The notes beneath the pieces were generated by a model. The model searched no databases. It was not told where the DNA came from and was given only the letters and a program-made list of their open reading frames with translations. Source: Acidobacteriota bacterium (lineage in GTDB: Bacteria > Acidobacteriota > Terriglobia > Terriglobales > Acidobacteriaceae). Taken from it: 51,964 nt of DNA. Position numbers and translations under genes: made by a program. Every line of letters starts with the position of its first letter. Position 1 is the first letter of the stretch. This document shows, piece after piece, positions 36,808-44,367 of this stretch. Where the stretch lies: contig JAKAJO010000048.1 in assembly GCA_021813745.1 (NCBI GenBank), positions 1-51,964 of the forward strand. The letters run 5' to 3'.

Positions 36808-37236
36808 ATGTACCCAGAACTGATGGTGATTCCCATGCGCGAGGAACTGGTGCGCGCCGGGATCAGCGAAACACGCACCGCCGAAGACGTGGACGCGGCA
36901 GTGACCCAGCCGGGCACGACACTCGTGGTCGTCAACTCGATTTGCGGCTGCGCGGCCGGCAAGATGCGCCCCGGCGTGCGGCTGGCGCTGGCAAATGCGG
37001 CGCATCAGCCCGACCGGAAGATTACAGTATTTGCCGGGCAGGATCGCGAAGCGACGGAGCGCGCGCGGAGCTATTTCGAAGGCAACCCGCCAACGTCACC
37101 CGCGGTGGCAATCATGCGCGATGGCAAGCTCGCCTACCTGATGCAGCGGTTTGTGATTGAGCAGTCGACCGCGCAGGAAATTGCGCAAGAGCTGATGCGC
37201 GCCTTTGACGAGCTGTGCGCAAAGACGACGGCGTAA
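36808..37236 (+). CDS. Bacilliredoxin BrxA/YphP family protein
   Basis: 142 aa, full length. In Bacillus this family removes bacillithiol from proteins. The active site is C46-G-C48 in VVNSICGCAAGKMRPG, and the remainder follows the family (KITVFAGQDREATERAR, GNPPTSPAVAIMRDGKLAYLMQRFVIEQ). GGAGG precedes the start. Whether this organism makes bacillithiol cannot be told from the window. Ends in a clear terminator. Confidence 0.92.
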   Translation: MYPELMVIPMREELVRAGISETRTAEDVDAAVTQPGTTLVVVNSICGCAAGKMRPGVRLALANAAHQPDRKITVFAGQDREATERARSYFEGNPPTSPAVAIMRDGKLAYLMQRFVIEQSTAQEIAQELMRAFDELCAKTTA

Positions 37237-37264
37237 GAACTGCGCGTTGTTATCCGCAAGCAAA

Positions 37265-37294
37265 CAACGGCCTCCTTCATCGGAGGCCGTTTTC
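37265..37294 (+). terminator. Terminator after the bacilliredoxin gene
   Basis: AACGGCCTCC and GGAGGCCGTT around a short loop, followed by TTT on the plus strand. The convergent transporter gene ends at 37320 and may share it. Confidence 0.85.
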
Positions 37295-37319
37295 ATTTGT
37301 GGTCATCGGTTCCCAGCTC

Positions 37320-38852
37320 TCAATCCGCCTCATTGGCTTGCGCCATCGCCTGCACCTTGCTGTGCTTCACCGAGTAGGTGAAGTAGATGACGAGGCCGAT
37401 GAGGAGCCAGACAATCATGACGATCCAGGTGATGCGCGCGAGGCGCGTCATGAGGTAGACGGCGGAGGCAATGCCAAGAATCGGGACAAGCGGAACCAGA
37501 GGTGTTTTGAAGGGGCGCTGCATGTCAGGATGGCGAACACGCAAGACCCAAACGCCTGCGCTGACGATGGTGAAGGCCAGCAGCGTTCCGATGTTGACAA
37601 GCTGCGAAAGGTTATCGATGGGTAGGAAGGCCGGCATGATGGCGGCGAAGGTGCCGAAGACGATGGTGGTAATCCAGGGCGTGCGGAACTTGGGATGAAT
37701 ATCCGAAGCCCACTTCCAGAGCAGTCCATCTTTCGACATGGAGTAGAAGACGCGCGACTGGCCGAGCAGCATGACGAGCATGACGGTAGCGAGTCCAAAA
37801 ACGGCGCCGATTTTGACCAGCAGAGAACCCCAACTGACGCCGGTGGCGTCAATGGCAAGAGCGACGGGCGCGGCGACGTTGAGCGTCTTGTACGATACGA
37901 GGCCGGTGAGCACGAGCGAAACAAGGATGTAAAGGACGGTGCAGACGACAAGCGATCCGAGAATGCCGATGGGCATGTCGCGCTGCGGATTTTTGGCTTC
38001 CTGCGCGGCAGTTGAGACTGCGTCAAAGCCAATGTAGGCGAAAAAGATGGAAGCGGCGGCGGTGGGAATTCCGCCCCAGCCAAAGTTTCCGTGGCCATCC
38101 GCGGGAGGGATAAAGGGATGCCAGTTGGTGGCGGCAACATGCGGATGCTGCATGAGGAAGAGGCCGCCAACGACGAGGAAGACGCCGACGATGCCGAGCT
38201 TGACGATCACGATGGCGGAGTTGAAGTTGGCCGATTCCTTGATGCCGATGACAAGAATGGTGGTAATGACGAGCACGATGCAGACGGCAATCAGATTGAA
38301 AAAGCCAGTTGCATGCGGCAGGCCCGCATCGGAAATGCCGGGCGGCAGGGACATGACGGGCAGCCACTGCTGCTGATAGAAGACGAGCTGCGTACCTGTG
38401 GTGGCGGTGAGTTGCGGCGGGATATAGATGTGAAGCTGCTGCAGAAGACTGTTGAAGTAGCCCGCCCAGCCGGAGGCGACGGTTGCAGCGCCGAATGCGT
38501 ACTCGAGGCAAAGATCCCAGCCGATAATCCACGCGACGAGTTCGCCGAGTGTGGCGTAGCCGTAGGTGTACGCGGAGCCCGCAATGGGAATGATGGACGC
38601 GAATTCCGCATAGCAGAGGCCTGCGAAGGCGCAGGTGAAACCTGCGAGGACGAAGCTGAGGGCGACGGCAGGACCAGCGTGTAGCGCAGCGGCCTGGCCG
38701 GTGAGGACAAAGATGCCCGCTCCGATGACAGCCCCGATGCCGAGCGTGATGAGGTTGAGAGCGCCGAGCGAGCGCTTGAGCGTGTGCTCACCTTCTTCGG
38801 CAGCCTCATGGTTGAGCATCGACATTGGTTTTATACGAAAGAGTTTGGACAT
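37320..38852 (-). CDS. APC-family amino-acid permease (cationic amino-acid transporter type)
   Basis: 510 aa with about 12-14 membrane helices. The first helix carries the substrate-binding string GIGAVIGAGIFVLTGQAA, and CAFAGLCYAEFASIIPIAGSAYTYGYATLGELVAWIIGWDLCLEYA is typical of the CAT/YfnA group. The transported amino acid is unknown. It starts 18 nt after the next APC gene and ends next to the shared terminator at 37265-37294. It is the last gene of the thiE-APC-APC string. Confidence 0.9.
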   Translation of the reverse strand: MSKLFRIKPMSMLNHEAAEEGEHTLKRSLGALNLITLGIGAVIGAGIFVLTGQAAALHAGPAVALSFVLAGFTCAFAGLCYAEFASIIPIAGSAYTYGYATLGELVAWIIGWDLCLEYAFGAATVASGWAGYFNSLLQQLHIYIPPQLTATTGTQLVFYQQQWLPVMSLPPGISDAGLPHATGFFNLIAVCIVLVITTILVIGIKESANFNSAIVIVKLGIVGVFLVVGGLFLMQHPHVAATNWHPFIPPADGHGNFGWGGIPTAAASIFFAYIGFDAVSTAAQEAKNPQRDMPIGILGSLVVCTVLYILVSLVLTGLVSYKTLNVAAPVALAIDATGVSWGSLLVKIGAVFGLATVMLVMLLGQSRVFYSMSKDGLLWKWASDIHPKFRTPWITTIVFGTFAAIMPAFLPIDNLSQLVNIGTLLAFTIVSAGVWVLRVRHPDMQRPFKTPLVPLVPILGIASAVYLMTRLARITWIVMIVWLLIGLVIYFTYSVKHSKVQAMAQANEAD

Positions 38853-38870
38853 GAGTGCGGGAGTTCCTCC

Positions 38871-40523
38871 TCAAGCAAAGTGAGCGGCATGATTTCGACT
38901 TTTCGATGAATGGGACCAGAAGAGATACACAGGAATGCCAAGCAGAACAAGGGCAAGACCGGGCCAGGTGTACTGGGGCTTGTACCGCAATAATACGACA
39001 CAGATCCACGAGGCGATGACGATGTAGAGAGCGGGCAGAATGGGATAACCGAGGGCCTTGTACGGACGCGGTGCGTGGGGCTGACGCACGCGGAGCACGA
39101 AGAGTCCGGCGATGGTGAGGATGTAGAAGACCAGCACGGCAAAGATGATGTAGTCGAGCAGTTGGCTGTAGCTGCCAGAGATGCAAAGGAAGGCCGTCCA
39201 AACAGCCTGAACGATGAGCGCAGCGACGGGCGTCTTGTAACGAGGATGCAGCTTGCCGACGGAGCGGAAGAAAAGGCCGTCGCGGCTCATGGCGTAGTAG
39301 ACACGCGCACCTGCGAGCGACATGCCGTTGGCGCAGCCGAAGGTGGAGACGAGAATGGCCGCCGCCATGAAATACGCGCCGCCGGTGTGAAAGACGACAT
39401 CGAGGGCGGCGGTTGCGACGCGATCCTCAGCAGCGTGCTGCAGGCCGCGGGCGAGCGCAGTGGCTCCATTGGGGTCGCCGTGCATGGGCAGCACGAGCAG
39501 GTATCCCAGCGAAACGAAGAAGTAAATGGTGAGGACGAAGCCGACACCAAGGATGAGCGAGAGCGGAATGTTACGGCGTGGATTCTTGACTTCGCCAGCG
39601 GTGAACGTGATGTTGTTCCACGCATCGGATGAGAAAAGCGAACCCACCTGAACGACGGCGACGATGACAAAGAGATTGACCAGAACAGTGGGTCCGCCAA
39701 TGCCGACCTGCACGGGATGCAGCGTGTGCCAGCCGGCATTGTGCCAGAAGGCGCGCAGGCCGGGGCCGAAGTTGGCTTCCCATGCGGCGGTGTTGCGGCC
39801 GAGGATGCAGGTGACGAGAACCAGCGCAGCGAGCGAAAGCGCCTTTGCCGAGGTGAAGATGTTTTGGATCAGAGCGCCGAGACGGACTCCGAAGATATTG
39901 ACGATGGCCAGGAAGAGGACGACGGCGATGCCGGCGAGGTTGGCGGTGTTGACGCCAATCTCCATGTTGCCGAGAACCATGGGGCCGATCTGGATGGCGG
40001 GCACGTGAGCGATGTGCCAGAGCCAGTGCGTGGTGGAGACGGTGGGAAAAAAGACGCCGAGGAATTTGCCGAAGGCGACGCAGACTGCGGCGATAGTGCC
40101 GGTCTGGATGACGAGAAAGAGCGTCCAGCCGTAGAGAAAACCCCAGAGCGGGCCGAGGGATTCGCGGAGGTAGACATACTGGCCGCCGGCCCTGGGCATC
40201 ATGGCTGCGAGCTCGCCGTAGCTTAGGGCGCCGATCATCGTGAGGATTGCGGTGACAATCCAGGCGGCCAGGTAGAGCGCCGGTGAATCGGTGCCGCGGG
40301 CGATGTCCGCATCGACGAGGAAGATTCCGGAGCCGATCATGGAGCCAGCGACGATGGCGGTGGAGCTGAAGAGGCCGAGACTCTGCACCATGCCGCCGCT
40401 GTCGGCGGGAGGTTGGGCTGGTGTAGCAAGAGGCTGAATCTCCGGGCTCGTCACTAACGTTGTTTTTACTCGATGAGGAATAAGGTTGTCGTGTGTTTTC
40501 TGCAGATGGGTGAACAGGGTCAA
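38871..40523 (-). CDS. APC-family amino-acid permease (LAT/exchanger type)
   Basis: Up to 550 aa, about 12 membrane helices. The first helix has AGSMIGSGIFLVDADIAR and the protein ends before a short charged tail. The first codon of the long frame, TTG at 40523, overlaps the thiE stop as TTGA, which would couple them; GTG codons at 40469 and 40454 are also possible starts, and the first 45 residues are not membrane-like. It differs clearly from the neighbouring APC protein, so they are not a recent duplication. Confidence 0.88.
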   Translation of the reverse strand: MTLFTHLQKTHDNLIPHRVKTTLVTSPEIQPLATPAQPPADSGGMVQSLGLFSSTAIVAGSMIGSGIFLVDADIARGTDSPALYLAAWIVTAILTMIGALSYGELAAMMPRAGGQYVYLRESLGPLWGFLYGWTLFLVIQTGTIAAVCVAFGKFLGVFFPTVSTTHWLWHIAHVPAIQIGPMVLGNMEIGVNTANLAGIAVVLFLAIVNIFGVRLGALIQNIFTSAKALSLAALVLVTCILGRNTAAWEANFGPGLRAFWHNAGWHTLHPVQVGIGGPTVLVNLFVIVAVVQVGSLFSSDAWNNITFTAGEVKNPRRNIPLSLILGVGFVLTIYFFVSLGYLLVLPMHGDPNGATALARGLQHAAEDRVATAALDVVFHTGGAYFMAAAILVSTFGCANGMSLAGARVYYAMSRDGLFFRSVGKLHPRYKTPVAALIVQAVWTAFLCISGSYSQLLDYIIFAVLVFYILTIAGLFVLRVRQPHAPRPYKALGYPILPALYIVIASWICVVLLRYKPQYTWPGLALVLLGIPVYLFWSHSSKSRNHAAHFA

Positions 40524-41161
40524 CCGAGGCAGGCAAGCCAGCGACGGACTTCGGATGCGGGATCGGCAGCGCGGAAGATGGCGGCGGAGACGGCAACGAT
40601 GCTGGCTCCGGCGGCGAGGACTGCTGAGGCGGTGTCGTGCGTGATGCCGGCGGCAGCGCTCAGCACCACGTTGGGACCGGCTTCTGCGCGGAGTTTGCGG
40701 ACGCCTTCGACGCCAATGGGTGGCTTGTCCGTTTGCTTGGTGCTGGTGGGGAAGACGGGACCGATGGCGAGGTAGTCAGCGGGGGCGTTGAGGATGCCAG
40801 GGAGCAGAGTGTCACTGCCGCCGAAAGTGCCGAGGATGCGATGGGGGCCGATGATTTGGCGGGCTTCGGATGGCGTGACGTCACCGGCATCGACATGGAC
40901 GCCGTCGAAATTGGCAGTGGCGACGAGGTCGGCGCGGTCATCGAGGATGAGGCGGACGTGCTCCGCGGGCATGGCGGCGCGGAGGGCTGCGCAGTCGGCG
41001 AGGATTTCAGCGTCGGAGCCGGTTTTGTTGCGGTATTCGAGGAGAGTGACGCCGGCGTCGGTGAGGGATGCGCCGAGGCGGGTGAGGTATGCGGGCCGGC
41101 CTGTTGCGGGGAGGATGGCGGAGTCGAGGATGGGATAGAGCTTTGGAAAGATGAAGGCCAT
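40520..41161 (-). CDS. thiE: Thiamine-phosphate synthase
   Basis: Joins HMP-pyrophosphate and thiazole phosphate to thiamine phosphate. 213 aa. Seen: EYRNKTGSD, LILDDRADLVATANFDGVHVDAGD, YLAIGPVFPTSTKQTDKPPIG and AAAGI. The GxSxH-like step reads GTFGGSD here. The start codon lies inside a perfect inverted repeat (41156-41184). No TPP riboswitch is present in the short space upstream. No other thiamine gene is in the window; the two transporters downstream are amino-acid type by sequence. Confidence 0.9.
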   Translation of the reverse strand: MAFIFPKLYPILDSAILPATGRPAYLTRLGASLTDAGVTLLEYRNKTGSDAEILADCAALRAAMPAEHVRLILDDRADLVATANFDGVHVDAGDVTPSEARQIIGPHRILGTFGGSDTLLPGILNAPADYLAIGPVFPTSTKQTDKPPIGVEGVRKLRAEAGPNVVLSAAAGITHDTASAVLAAGASIVAVSAAIFRAADPASEVRRWLACLG

Positions 41162-41184
41162 GCATCAAGGGTAGATGCATGGCC
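41156..41184 (-). promoter_or_regulatory. Perfect 11-bp inverted repeat over the thiE start codon
   Basis: GGCCATGCATC (41156-41166), 7-nt loop, GATGCATGGCC (41174-41184). In the mRNA the thiE AUG sits in the 3' arm, so the hairpin would hide it. It may instead end the transcript from the gene at 41227, though no T-run follows. Confidence 0.6.
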
Positions 41185-41226
41185 GGATGGTTGTCAGGTT
41201 GCGCGGCGCGTGCTTCCCTGCCCGGT

Positions 41227-41730
41227 TTACATTTCGTCGGCGGAGGGGCCGTACATGCCGGGCACTTTGGCGCCGAGCAGGCGCAGATAGACACTGAGCT
41301 GGGCGCGGTGATGGACCATGTGGTTGAGCACGTAGTCACGGAAGACCTGGTGGCGGGGCGAATCGATGAAGGTCTGGCCGCCGAAGATGAACTTCCAGTG
41401 CTGATCCCACTGAGCGGGTGTGGCGGCGGCGATGGCTGCTTTGACGCCGGGCAGGCCTTTGTCGAATTTCTCAAGGACGGCGGCTTTGCTGGCGGGGACG
41501 TAGGGATCCCACTTGTGGTCGGCGGCGAACTCGAGCTTGTCCTGGGTGAGGGTGTGCATGGCCCAGTCCCCTGCCATGTCCGTGAGGTGACCGGCGAGGC
41601 GGCCGAGGGACATGGACTTGGGGTTGGGCTTGTAGTTCAGGTCGGCATCGGCAGGGATGGCTTCCAACATTTTGCGGGTTTGCGCGGTCTCGCGGTCATA
41701 TTCGGCGATGAGTTCTTTTTGAAAGTCCAT
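41227..41730 (-). CDS. DinB-family four-helix metalloprotein
   Basis: 167 aa. The DinB/YfiT fold is suggested by length, helix content and the histidine set: H48 (AGHLTDMA), H137 and H141 (NHMVHHRAQ), the usual triad for a divalent metal. Related proteins include thiol S-transferases for small thiols such as bacillithiol; the activity here is unknown. GGAGG lies 8 nt before the ATG. It is 65 bp upstream of thiE on the same strand. Confidence 0.85.
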   Translation of the reverse strand: MDFQKELIAEYDRETAQTRKMLEAIPADADLNYKPNPKSMSLGRLAGHLTDMAGDWAMHTLTQDKLEFAADHKWDPYVPASKAAVLEKFDKGLPGVKAAIAAATPAQWDQHWKFIFGGQTFIDSPRHQVFRDYVLNHMVHHRAQLSVYLRLLGAKVPGMYGPSADEM

Positions 41731-41871
41731 TCAGGCAACCTCCATGTTGCGAATGCCAGCATATCTGATTTCGCGTGAAAAGGCGAAGAAAAGGTGAATC
41801 GGTCTCGACAAAAATGTGCACGATTTCTGTGGAAAAGAAAAATATTGCAGGGGGGGGTGGGGGGTAGGTTT

Positions 41872-41880
41872 TGGTATAAA
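41872..41880 (+). promoter_or_regulatory. Extended -10 element after a G-tract
   Basis: TGG followed by TATAAA (41875-41880) matches the TGn-TATAAT form. The place of the -35 is occupied by the G-run. An ATG follows 8 bases later but opens only 10 codons. No plus-strand gene lies downstream, so it could serve a small RNA or be chance. Confidence 0.3.
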
Positions 41881-42103
41881 CCGGTCGCATGGCTGACATT
41901 TTGAACCAGGCAGATCTCTGACGCGGGCGAATTGGAGGAGGCTGTGGGCATGATTGTCCCTATTGTGCGCTTTCGTCGGAATTAGACTGCAAAACGCAGA
42001 GAGGAATCTTGCTTTTGGAATGAATGGGTTAGAGAAAAAGTGAGGATTGAGGGGTTGACAGCGGCGTTCAGCTACGTGCTCTCCGCTTCCGGCTTCCCGG
42101 TGG

Positions 42104-42157
42104 CCGGGTGGGATTTGTGCTTTCCCAGGTCTCAGAATCGAGACCTGGGGCACCCGG
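42104..42157. repeat. REP-like nested palindrome
   Basis: Inner perfect 10-bp stem CCCAGGTCTC / GAGACCTGGG around AGAATC, enclosed by CCGGGTG / CACCCGG. There is no T-run on either side, which makes a terminator less likely. A palindrome of similar size with a similar flank is at 50135-50163. Confidence 0.6.
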
Positions 42158-42165
42158 CTAACGCT

Positions 42166-42978
42166 TCAATATGTGGCCGATGACGAAATGAGGTCATTGC
42201 GCACGCGCTCTTCGATTCGTCGGCATTCTGAATTGAAGGATGGGACTGAAGTGTCTTTGCACGTATCGAGCAGAATTCTGAATGAGTCCTTACCGGACTC
42301 GTCCCCGCAGAACTCCATCATTCCTTGATCGCACTTATATTTCCACCGGTAAGCGTTGACCATGAGCGTGAGGGACTGCAGTGCGTTTGCTTCTTGTGAC
42401 AGTTGGCCATCGGCCCCCAGCTCAGGTGGCTCCATATGTAGCTCTTCAGCGAGCTTCTGTGCCTCATTCTCAAAGAGCGGACATCCTGTGTTCGGTGTGA
42501 TCCAATCCGTACAGTTGGGATATGCCTTTGCAAGTTGGTAGGCGTAGTCCGCCACGGCGTCACTGAACACCGGGTGGCGAGACGCTGTTTGCGACGCGTC
42601 CGCTACCGGTGTTGGCGGGGTGAGCGGCCTCACCAGCACCTGAGATACGCCGGCATGTTTGACGGGGCGATCATAGTTGGAGGCCCACCAGATCATCACG
42701 ATTGACATACCAATAACTAGGAGCGCGATGAGCAAGATCTTTTTTCGAGCATGCGCGGCCGCCTCCTCCCTCTGCTCTTGCCTTAACCGAGCAAAGAGCC
42801 GTACTTCCTTCTCCCGTGCGAAATACTCCCGGCGTTCGCACTCGGACATTTTTGCCAATGCGTGCTCGGTTCGCTCTACACTGATGCGATCGATCCCATC
42901 TCTGATGCGGCTTCCGGCATCGCCAGTGAGTCTCGCTAATCTTAGGAGCAGAACGTAAACAAGTCCGTTCATTCTCAT
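42166..42978 (-). CDS. Hypothetical single-pass membrane protein
   Basis: About 270 aa from the ATG at 42978; a TTG at 42999 and an ATG at 42972 are other starts, none with a good ribosome site. Not recognised. It has a charged helical N-terminal part rich in Arg/Glu (about 35-85), one membrane helix (about 81-99: LLIALLVIGMSIVMIWWAS) and a C-terminal domain with several cysteines (CTDW, GCPLF, KCDQGMMEFCGDES, DTCKD, ECRRI), probably periplasmic and disulfide-bonded. It is 85 bp after the glycine-rich protein gene and probably in the same operon. Confidence 0.7.
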   Translation of the reverse strand: MRMNGLVYVLLLRLARLTGDAGSRIRDGIDRISVERTEHALAKMSECERREYFAREKEVRLFARLRQEQREEAAAHARKKILLIALLVIGMSIVMIWWASNYDRPVKHAGVSQVLVRPLTPPTPVADASQTASRHPVFSDAVADYAYQLAKAYPNCTDWITPNTGCPLFENEAQKLAEELHMEPPELGADGQLSQEANALQSLTLMVNAYRWKYKCDQGMMEFCGDESGKDSFRILLDTCKDTSVPSFNSECRRIEERVRNDLISSSATY

Positions 42979-43063
42979 CTTCCGTCTTTTCGGATGCAAT
43001 CACCTCATCTGGACAATGCTTCAACGCCGAGCCACATCCAGTCTCCTTTGAGCAGGTCGACAT

Positions 43064-43951
43064 TCATGAGGAAGAAGTCTTTTCAGTTTGACATGAGAGT
43101 TCCTCTGCGAAGGCGTTCGCGATAGCAGCGAGTTCGGCTGCCATCTTTAAGGAACGCTCGCGAAAGGCCTGCAGCTGGTTCGAGAATGTGGTGTTGCGGT
43201 CACATATCCAGACCTGCAATGAGTCCACTCTTTTCGACATTTCACGCATCTTCGACGCATTCTGCTTGTTGGTGGAACTGGCTTCAGTTACCCTATGTGT
43301 CTCGTTCACAAGTCGATTTGCTTCCTTGTAGGATCTAAACGCGCCGTAGGCGATGGCTGGGATTACCGCAAGCCCTCCCAGCACGGCACCTCCAAGCGCC
43401 ATCCCACCACCGCCAGCCGTCAGGGCGCCTCCGCCAAACCACGCAAGTATCGCGTTTGTAGACGCCGCCCCGGCGAGCCCACTGATCGCAGCCCCAGTGG
43501 AAGCGGCGCCAAGATGGGCAACCAAGAGCCAAGCCCCAGCACCGGCCGCCGCTCCGAAGCCGGTACCCCTTGCAGATTCCATCGCAGTGTTGATGTCGCT
43601 CAAAACACGATCCACAGTGTGCAAAGAAGGAACCTCGATATCAGAGTGTTCAGGAAGGTTCGAGGACCTAGCGTTCCAGGACACCCGTTCCACCATGTCT
43701 CGTGCGTCCGTGAGCAATTCCACGCTCTCCTTCACACGCGAATCGACGCTTGCACGCGAGTCACGGAGGAAAACCGCGGCCTGTTCGTACAAGGCTTTGG
43801 AACCTTCATAGTCTGAATAGCAGGACTTGTAATTCTCGATTGCGTTCTTGAGTTTATGGTGACCACCCGCCGTTGCCACATTCAGTCCGAATTCCTTGCT
43901 CTTCTGAACAAGACTGAGCACTTCGGATGCAAATTCGTCCCAAAATTCCAT
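43064..43951 (-). CDS. Hypothetical protein with glycine-rich membrane module
   Basis: 295 aa, function unknown. Residues 1-125 are charged alpha-helix, 130-205 form a Gly/Ala-rich hydrophobic module (STGAAISGLAGAASTNAILAW, then FGGGALTAGGGGMALGG and LGGLAVIPAIAYGAF) with glycine-zipper spacing, and 206-295 is a second helical stretch. I recall similar glycine-rich modules in uncharacterised bacterial proteins, but I cannot name the family. The shape would suit a membrane-inserting or pore-forming protein held by coiled coils. The promoter geometry predicts a leaderless mRNA. The following gene encodes a membrane protein. Confidence 0.75.
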   Translation of the reverse strand: MEFWDEFASEVLSLVQKSKEFGLNVATAGGHHKLKNAIENYKSCYSDYEGSKALYEQAAVFLRDSRASVDSRVKESVELLTDARDMVERVSWNARSSNLPEHSDIEVPSLHTVDRVLSDINTAMESARGTGFGAAAGAGAWLLVAHLGAASTGAAISGLAGAASTNAILAWFGGGALTAGGGGMALGGAVLGGLAVIPAIAYGAFRSYKEANRLVNETHRVTEASSTNKQNASKMREMSKRVDSLQVWICDRNTTFSNQLQAFRERSLKMAAELAAIANAFAEELSCQTEKTSSS

Positions 43952-44367
43952 TGGTCCATTATTCCTTATGAGAAATGAATATCAATCCTAGTCGGACAGT
44001 AATAACGGCTGGTGTGAGTCCCGTCACTACACTAAGGAGACTAGTGCTCGACTAGGGTCCTCGCGTCCGCGCGTTTTCCGTGCCTCCAGAACACGTGTAC
44101 GACCGCACAGACTGTCGCAATGCCCTTCACACCTTGCTTGGGGTGCCCACAAACCTTCGCCCATCCGGGTCTTGCCTTTGTTCCCGCTCCCACGCCGTCC
44201 AAAACGACTCGATCTCCACCGTATCGCGCAGCCCAGCCGAGTGATGACGACAACTCGACCACGGCCAGTCCTCAGGCTCTGGCACCGGCCACCCTTATGT
44301 GCGGTAAGTCAGCATCGGGAATGGTGTACCACTCTTGACGAGTTGCGCTTGCATGCCTGTTGCGAAC
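43952..44367. other. Intergenic region
   Basis: 416 bp. The left end holds the promoter of the 43951 gene. The remainder (44040-44340) carries short frames on both strands with no recognisable protein or ribosome site. No RNA gene seen. Confidence 0.5.
43958..43985 (-). promoter_or_regulatory. Promoter of the glycine-rich protein gene, leaderless geometry
   Basis: On the minus strand TTGATA (43985-43980), 16-bp spacer, AATAAT (43963-43958), then 6 bases to the ATG at 43951. Both hexamers match the consensus at 5 of 6. The arrangement is the same as at lexA. Confidence 0.6.

Larger units (their letters stand above)
41731..42165. other. Intergenic region with G-tract and REP-like palindrome
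   Basis: 435 bp. Holds a G8-T-G6 tract (41850-41864), an extended -10 (TGGTATAAA, 41872-41880), tiny open frames (ATG at 41889, 10 codons; ATG at 41951 after GGAGGAG, 11 codons) and the palindrome at 42104-42157. No protein gene is supported. Confidence 0.5.

Noticed and set aside
36739..37005. Upstream 89-codon extension of murB
   Set aside because: It runs through the bacilliredoxin gene on the other strand and shows no MurB-like sequence; the ATG at 36738 starts the real family homology.
39571..40596. 341-codon minus-strand frame in another phase of the APC transporter
   Set aside because: Arg/His/Pro-rich composition typical of a shifted frame; the main frame has membrane helices and family motifs.
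42671..43063. 130-codon minus-strand frame starting right after the 43064 gene
   Set aside because: Its position is tempting, but it overlaps the membrane-protein gene in another phase for 300 bp and has no domain; a perfect AAGGAG inside it precedes only a 10-codon frame.
44041..44262. 73-codon minus-strand frame in the gap upstream of the glycine-rich protein
   Set aside because: No ribosome site, no motif and no conservation evidence; left as non-coding.
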